Assembly (NCBI GenBank): GCA_022448645.1
Contig: JAKVBZ010000007.1
Span: 65,330 to 126,031, forward strand
Length of the DNA: 60,702 bases
Direction of reading: 5' to 3'
Origin: Pirellulaceae bacterium
GTDB taxonomy: Bacteria > Planctomycetota > Planctomycetia > Pirellulales > Pirellulaceae
Made by a program: the position numbers and the translations under genes. Under the pieces are notes generated by a model, which did no database searches, was not told the origin of the DNA, and was given only the letters and a program-made list of their open reading frames with translations. The first letter of the stretch is position 1, and each line of letters starts with the position of its first letter. Positions 55,988 through 60,702 of the stretch are shown here, piece after piece.

Positions 55988-56167
55988 TGGTGAAGAGCCA
56001 TTTGGGAAACGATGGCATGCGTATCATGTCCCGACTGCCTTGTGTACGACTTGGCCAGAGGAGCCAGTGCTTTCGGCTGAACGGTAAACAGGAATGTAAC
56101 AATGACTTCCACTTGTACAGATGCGAGAACCAAAATAGCACTGTCCAAAGAATCCAATGGAATAGCA

Positions 56168-58567
56168 ATGCGTGAACAGACTCTTGACGATGTTGTGATG
56201 TCAGCGTGGTTGCCGTTGATCGTGTTTACCATTCTGTTTCTGAGCGCAGCGCAAGGGGATGAACCTGCTGTGGATTACATTTTCCCCGCCGGAGGCCAAC
56301 GAGGCACAAGCGTCGAATTTCGTGTCGGTGGATACAATCTGCATGACCGGTGTAGCTTTGAGATGTGGGGTGACGGGGTTGCAGCATCGGATCACTTGGT
56401 GCGTGCCCCCCAGACAGTTTGGTTCGAGGGTCCCTTGTTGCGGTTACCTCAATCACAGGGACGGCAAGATTACCCGAAGGATCAGATAGGGAGGGTCCAA
56501 ATCGACGCCGATGCGGCCTTGGGTTGGAAACGTTGGCGAGTCTGGACGTCTCAAGGTGCTACTCCATCTCGACCATTTGTTGTGGGTGAATTGCCAGAGA
56601 TGGTTGAGGTGGAAATTGACGGCCGGCCAGTTCCCACAGAGATTCATCTGCCCGTTACCATAAACGGACGCATCTTTCCGCGACAAGATACTGATATCTG
56701 GACTTTTTCGGCTCAAGCTGGCGAGACGTATTATTGCGAAGTCCTTGCTGAACGAATTGGCTCTCCGCTCGATTCTCGTCTCGTTGTAATAGGGCCCGAC
56801 GGAGAAACCGTCGCCGAAAACCTTGATCATTTTGGTAATGATTCGTCGGTTTGGTTTACGGCGTCGACCACTGGTAACTACGCCGTAGAGATTCAGGATG
56901 TGCGTTTTGATGGGGAACAGCATTTCGTCTACCGTTTGACGATTCGTAACGGACCTTATGTACAGAGTGCTTTTCCTTTAGGTGGTCAACGTGGCACGGC
57001 CATTGAGTTTCAATTGTATGGTGGTGGTGTCCCCGACACGCCAATGTTATTGGATTTACCTCTGCAATCCCCTGCGCCGTTTGCGATGGGCGTCGAGATA
57101 GAGGGGCGGCTCACTAACCGGTTTCGTTTGCAGCTGAGTGATGTGCCGGAAACGGTCGAGCGGGAGCCAAACAACCATACAGAAAACGCTCTGCCAGTTT
57201 CTGTTCCCGGCGTCGGCAATGGATGCATTTCTCGTCCAGGTGATACGGATTGGTGGAGCGTGTCACTCAAACAGGGAGAGATCGTCGAGTTCGATTTGGA
57301 TGCTGCGAGTTTGGGATCACGATTAACCGGCGTGCTCAAAATCAGCGATTTGGCAGGAACCGTGTTGGCGACGGTTGGCGACAGTTCGGAAATAGATCCA
57401 CGGTTGTCGTTTACGGCTCCGAACGACGGAACCTACTTTGTTACTGTCCAAGATCGATTCGGTCATCGTGGTAATCGAGGATTCACTTATCGTCTTGACG
57501 TTCATGTGCCTGCCAAGGACTATCCAGATTATGAACTGAGGCTCAGCAACGACTCACTCACATTGCCGCGAGGCGGTGAACTCAAGTACAAGATACACGC
57601 GGAGCGGATGGGTGGAATGAATGCACCTATCGAAATCGTTGTGGAGGGATTACCAGCTGGGGTATCTGTCGAAGGGGATACCATGGCTGCTGATAAGAAC
57701 GAAGTCGAATTGACTTTTCGAGCCAGCGAAGAGGCATCCATCCAAACCGCCAAATTTGCTGTATTGGGTCGTGCTCGCTGGGAAGATACCACTATCGAGC
57801 GTACTGCGATCCGACCGGCAACGGTTGCGCAGGACTTAGACGTCAACCATGTATTGCTGTCCGTCGCACTGCCCACGCCATTCAAAGTGGTGGGTACGTT
57901 TGAGTCCCCGTATGTGGAGCGAGGTTCTACCCACATCCGCCATTATCGACTGGAACGCGGAGGATTTGAGGGACCATTGACGATAAAAATGGGGGACCGC
58001 CAAGCTCGATACCTGCAGGGCATTACAGGATCTACGATGACGATTCCACCCGGGGTCGATGAATTTGACTATCCCATTCAGCTGTCACCGTGGATGGAGG
58101 TCGGCCGGACCACGCGTACGGTTGTCATGGCAGTGGGACAGATGAAAGAAGCGGACGGAACGACTCATACCGTTAGCTATACGTCGCTGAGTCATTTCGA
58201 TCAAATCATCGCTTTTGTGGAGCCCAGCCAATTGGCCTTGCTCGCGAACCCTCGTTCGTTACTCGTGCGTGATCCGGCATCTGTCTACGAGGTACAGATT
58301 AGCTTGAAGCGTGGAGCGGGAATCAACGGGCCAGTTGTCGTCGAACTGATCGTCCCCGATCATATCCAGGGCATTTTTGCCGAACCGATCACCGTAGCAA
58401 AGGATTCTAACGAAGGGACGCTTCGCGTGAAGTTGACGAATGGACCTAAGGGTCCGTTCAATATGCCACTGTTGATCCGCGCCACCGCGCAAGTAAAAGG
58501 GTTTCCCTACCTTGCCGAGGAACATCTTGACGTGGTCTCGGCGACAGACGTCGCCCTGCGCAATTAG
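56168..58567 (+). CDS. Secreted protein with pre-peptidase C-terminal (PPC)-type domains
   Basis: 799 residues from ATG 56168; ATG 56198 is a close alternative. A signal peptide (MSAWLPLIVFTILFLSAAQG) precedes two repeat-like beginnings, DYIFPAGGQRGTSVEF and SAFPLGGQRGTAIEFQ, each followed by a PPC-type beta-sandwich (DTDIWTFSAQAGETYYCEVLA and DTDWWSVSLKQGEIVEFDL). The remainder is Ig-like or beta-rich (LRLSNDSLTLPRGGELKYKI). PPC domains usually attach to secreted enzymes or surface proteins; no catalytic domain is evident. It is the third gene of the PSCyt-DUF1501-PPC operon. Confidence 0.88.
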   Translation: MREQTLDDVVMSAWLPLIVFTILFLSAAQGDEPAVDYIFPAGGQRGTSVEFRVGGYNLHDRCSFEMWGDGVAASDHLVRAPQTVWFEGPLLRLPQSQGRQDYPKDQIGRVQIDADAALGWKRWRVWTSQGATPSRPFVVGELPEMVEVEIDGRPVPTEIHLPVTINGRIFPRQDTDIWTFSAQAGETYYCEVLAERIGSPLDSRLVVIGPDGETVAENLDHFGNDSSVWFTASTTGNYAVEIQDVRFDGEQHFVYRLTIRNGPYVQSAFPLGGQRGTAIEFQLYGGGVPDTPMLLDLPLQSPAPFAMGVEIEGRLTNRFRLQLSDVPETVEREPNNHTENALPVSVPGVGNGCISRPGDTDWWSVSLKQGEIVEFDLDAASLGSRLTGVLKISDLAGTVLATVGDSSEIDPRLSFTAPNDGTYFVTVQDRFGHRGNRGFTYRLDVHVPAKDYPDYELRLSNDSLTLPRGGELKYKIHAERMGGMNAPIEIVVEGLPAGVSVEGDTMAADKNEVELTFRASEEASIQTAKFAVLGRARWEDTTIERTAIRPATVAQDLDVNHVLLSVALPTPFKVVGTFESPYVERGSTHIRHYRLERGGFEGPLTIKMGDRQARYLQGITGSTMTIPPGVDEFDYPIQLSPWMEVGRTTRTVVMAVGQMKEADGTTHTVSYTSLSHFDQIIAFVEPSQLALLANPRSLLVRDPASVYEVQISLKRGAGINGPVVVELIVPDHIQGIFAEPITVAKDSNEGTLRVKLTNGPKGPFNMPLLIRATAQVKGFPYLAEEHLDVVSATDVALRN

Positions 58568-59114
58568 TCGAGTGATTTTCCCAGGCCACGTGCTGGGTCT
58601 AATACTGTGGCGGCATCCCTGCAGACATCGTAGCTGGTCGCGACAGTTCAGGTTCCAATGTCATCTGTCCTCACTAAAACATAAAGGCAGACGCTTTTTA
58701 GGAAATTCTGTATCGAATCAGTGGTGTAGTATTACCATTTTCGCCGGTTACCAGCGGAATGGTGGAACCACACGACGGAGGTGTCATTCTTAGCAAGCGT
58801 AGCGCCCGAAAAATTTCGATGCAAGGATCCATCTTGGTCATTCATCGCTACGCTCAGAATGACCAACAAGTTGTATCACATTGTACAGGTAGAGCTGTAT
58901 TTTGTTCTTTTTTTTGCCACGGATGTTGCTGTGGAAGAGGTCCGTTCATCAATCCTTCCTGAAAATCGCCGTGGATGGTTTTGTACCGTCCAATATGAGG
59001 CGATGGATCTTGGTCTACGGAGGTCGTAACATGATCTTTCGGGCACTCTGATATGTCAGACCGATACCAGGTCCAATACGGTGGCAGGTCCGCGTGGGCG
59101 GTTTCGCGAGTGAG
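58568..59114. other. 547-base convergent space with an inverted-repeat element
   Basis: The space lies between the plus-strand PPC gene and a minus-strand membrane protein gene. It contains an 81-base element (58783-58863) with imperfect inverted ends. No gene is evident. Confidence 0.5.
58783..58863. repeat. 81-base element with imperfect terminal inverted repeats
   Basis: The left end (58783-58804) reads GTCATTCT-TAGCAA-GCGTAGCG and the right end (58846-58863), read on the other strand, is GTCATTCT-GA-GCGTAGCG. Sixteen positions match, with a four-base bulge. The GTCATTCTGAGC-type core resembles dispersed intergenic repeats known from many bacteria. It may be a REP- or MITE-like repeat; no second copy is in this window. 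Confidence 0.6.
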
Positions 59115-59876
59115 TCAGCCGTTTTCCTTTGCACCTTGTTGCAGAAACGCATGGTAGCAAAAAATCGTAGTGGTTAGACTCAATGCACTGATCACGGTTT
59201 GTGGTGTCCAGCAAACGAAGATTCCCAGTAGCACATGATCAAATTCGACCTGTTGAGGCAACTTGTTGCCGATGCCGATCGCGGCCCCAATAAACAGTAG
59301 AGTTAACGGAACGATCATGACCACACGTTGTTGCCAGACCATCTTGGCGGGCATGAGTGTTAGGGTGACCAGTACCAATGGTCCAATCAAATAAATGATT
59401 GCCAACATTTCTGGACGAGCTGCCAGTGAAGATCGCCACAGTGCTGACAAAATAGCCACAACGGCCATGCTGGCCAGCAAGCCTCGCAATGAGAACTGGA
59501 CCGGCGCAGTTCGATGGTGTGGCTGCCGATTCATGGTAGCTTCGATACGCTCGCCAATTCGATTCAGGCGCCCGCTGAGAGCAATGCACAAACATCCCAA
59601 AACGAATCCCAGTAGGAGGCCGGCTGCTAGATTGCCGGTAACGGCTGCGTAATCGACGAAAAATCCGCCGTACGCGTTTCCTCTTTCCCACAGTTTCCAA
59701 GGAAAACCCAATGCCTCGTGCCGATCAGAATGCGTACCCAGCAGGTTCCCCAGTCCGTCGGATCGACCAAAATAAGAAAGTGCATTGATCGTACCACCGA
59801 TTAGAATCGCTACGGCGAATCCACGCACAAACCATTTCCACCTTGGCGCTACAATGACGTGGTTCACTACCGGCAT
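59115..59876 (-). CDS. Multi-pass membrane protein of unknown function
   Basis: 253 residues with about six to seven membrane helices, among them VRGFAVAILIGGTINALSYF, NLAAGLLLGFVLGCLCIAL and ALSLTTTIFCYHAFLQ. The middle motif PVQFSLRGLLASMAVVAIL resembles the FSLR-type helix start seen in many planctomycete membrane proteins. No transporter or enzyme family is recognised. The ATG at 59876 lacks a good ribosome site. Confidence 0.65.
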   Translation of the reverse strand: MPVVNHVIVAPRWKWFVRGFAVAILIGGTINALSYFGRSDGLGNLLGTHSDRHEALGFPWKLWERGNAYGGFFVDYAAVTGNLAAGLLLGFVLGCLCIALSGRLNRIGERIEATMNRQPHHRTAPVQFSLRGLLASMAVVAILSALWRSSLAARPEMLAIIYLIGPLVLVTLTLMPAKMVWQQRVVMIVPLTLLFIGAAIGIGNKLPQQVEFDHVLLGIFVCWTPQTVISALSLTTTIFCYHAFLQQGAKENG

Positions 59877-60481
59877 GATGCTTTGATTCTCGTATGGCGT
59901 TCTCGTTCCAACGGTAACTTTACCAGGATTCCCAGTCGACCATCGGTCCGGATATGTCCAATTACGAGTCGGCGGCGACTGATTCTGGGAAGTCGAAAAC
60001 GATCCAAATTTTGTGTGTCCATGGGACTAGCGGTTCCATGCAGGCTGTTTGACCACATGCGACTCATAGCCATTCACCAACAGGGCACGATGTCGGAGCC
60101 CGGAAGCTTGATTTCGTTTAGTTGTTGCCCGACGGTGTCCATTTGGTTGACGCTCCATTGCGGCTCATCGATTCGAAGTGCACTAGCGGGCGAAAGCGTT
60201 TGTATCTCGTGGGCAATCGTAGGTGTCTGTTAGGAAACACCGATAGCAATGTACCCTAGGATGGATGACTTCCAGGGAAGTTGTTTCATGTTTCTTTTCT
60301 TCAATTTGGTAGAAAACAATACAGCGCTACCTTGAACATACACCATTCGGCGATCACTTTTCCAGATTGTTTCCGTCTGGACGATGCAGGATTGAACTCA
60401 CTACACTAAATAAATCGCTTCGATCCATAATGATTCGTTCGCGACCAAGCGGTACCCTGATTCAGAATCAAGGAGGTGGAT
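59877..60481. other. 605-base space, no confident gene
   Basis: A minus-strand stretch of 51 codons (60077-60229) reads like protein (IAHEIQTLSPASALRIDEPQ) but has no suitable start codon and is preceded by a stop. It could be a remnant. The last dozen bases (60470-60479) form the Shine-Dalgarno sequence of the final gene. Confidence 0.35.
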
Positions 60482-60702
60482 ATGGGAATCGAAGCCGTTG
60501 ATCTACGTGTAGCGACCATCGAGGATGTTCGGAACGCCCGAAAAATTATTCGACAGCATATTTCCTCCGTTCCATTGCTTCGCTCATATGCGTTGGAGCA
60601 GGAGTTGAACTTCGCAGAAGATCGTCGTATTTGGCTACAAGACTATGGCTGGACGCCTGTGGGCTCCTTTAAATTGATGGGTGCGTTGAATTGGATGGCA
60701 AG
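60482..60702 (+). CDS. Threonine dehydratase-like PLP enzyme (N-terminal part, cut by window end)
   Basis: Seventy-three codons are visible. They read ATIEDVRNARKIIRQHISS, then VPLLRSYALEQEL, RIWLQDYGWTPVGSFKLMGA. The VGSFKLMGA segment holds the lysine expected to bind PLP in this fold-type II family, where SFKxRGA is usual; R is M here. Threonine/serine dehydratases make 2-oxobutanoate or pyruvate. AAGGAGGTGG at 60470-60479, two bases before the ATG, is a strong but closely spaced ribosome site. Confidence 0.85.
   Translation, partial: MGIEAVDLRVATIEDVRNARKIIRQHISSVPLLRSYALEQELNFAEDRRIWLQDYGWTPVGSFKLMGALNWMA

Noticed and set aside
60077..60229. 51 protein-like minus-strand codons before the last gene
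   Set aside because: There is no start codon at the beginning and a stop directly upstream. It may be a remnant, but length and composition alone are too weak.

Overview
The window looks like a planctomycete chromosome, most probably from the Pirellulales or a relative. The lineage markers are two sets of PSCyt (DUF1549/DUF1553) plus DUF1501 genes, a very large secreted protein with autotransporter-type beta repeats, dockerin repeats and a PEP-CTERM-like tail, a secreted protein with pre-peptidase-type domains, and many small secreted proteins of unknown function. G+C looks to be in the low fifties by eye (not computed). Genes are short single-direction groups on both strands, with wide intergenic spaces. 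I found no tRNA, rRNA, CRISPR array, phage or intact insertion sequence.

Region 1 to 16.6 kb is mostly housekeeping. It holds a cystathionine gamma-synthase/lyase family enzyme, a sigma-54 activator divergent from fabI, a NUDIX hydrolase, a Gfo/Idh/MocA oxidoreductase, a NarL-type response regulator, a secreted zincin-like protease, and a minus-strand group of a ComEA-like protein, an uncatalogued 58-residue ORF and uvrB. After these come lpd, rpsD, an APP1-type (DUF2183) phosphatase-like protein and a SpoU RNA methyltransferase.

Region 16.7 to 24 kb is a complete oligopeptide ABC importer (oppABCDF), followed on the opposite strand by an RmlD-like reductase and a small membrane protein.

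Region 24.5 to 41.2 kb carries the first PSCyt/DUF1501 pair, a second Gfo/Idh/MocA gene, a 1297-residue secreted protein with a glycosidase-like core, an ArsM-like methyltransferase, a large lipoprotein-like membrane protein coupled to an ABC ATPase, a RidA-family protein and a DRE-TIM aldolase. The space after the aldolase (41.25 to 41.64 kb) holds what looks like a complete miniature transcription unit: a -35/-10 pair, a strong Shine-Dalgarno sequence, a 21-codon ORF, two hairpins and an intrinsic terminator.

Region 41.6 to 60.7 kb has a Na+/Ca2+ exchanger, a voltage-gated K+ channel with a C-terminal zinc ribbon, a tiny acidic protein, the giant repeat/dockerin protein, a glycosyltransferase-methyltransferase fusion and a PSCyt/DUF1501/PPC operon. 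Its DUF1501 gene is broken by a one-base frame change lying exactly on a G GGG GGA heptamer. The window closes with a membrane protein and the first 73 codons of a threonine dehydratase.

Most likely to repay checking: the DUF1501 frame change, the 41.3 kb mini-transcript, the 58-residue ORF before uvrB, the ATPase with no obvious permease, and the ArsM-like gene with a perfect palindrome upstream. None of these is shown here to be a new system.
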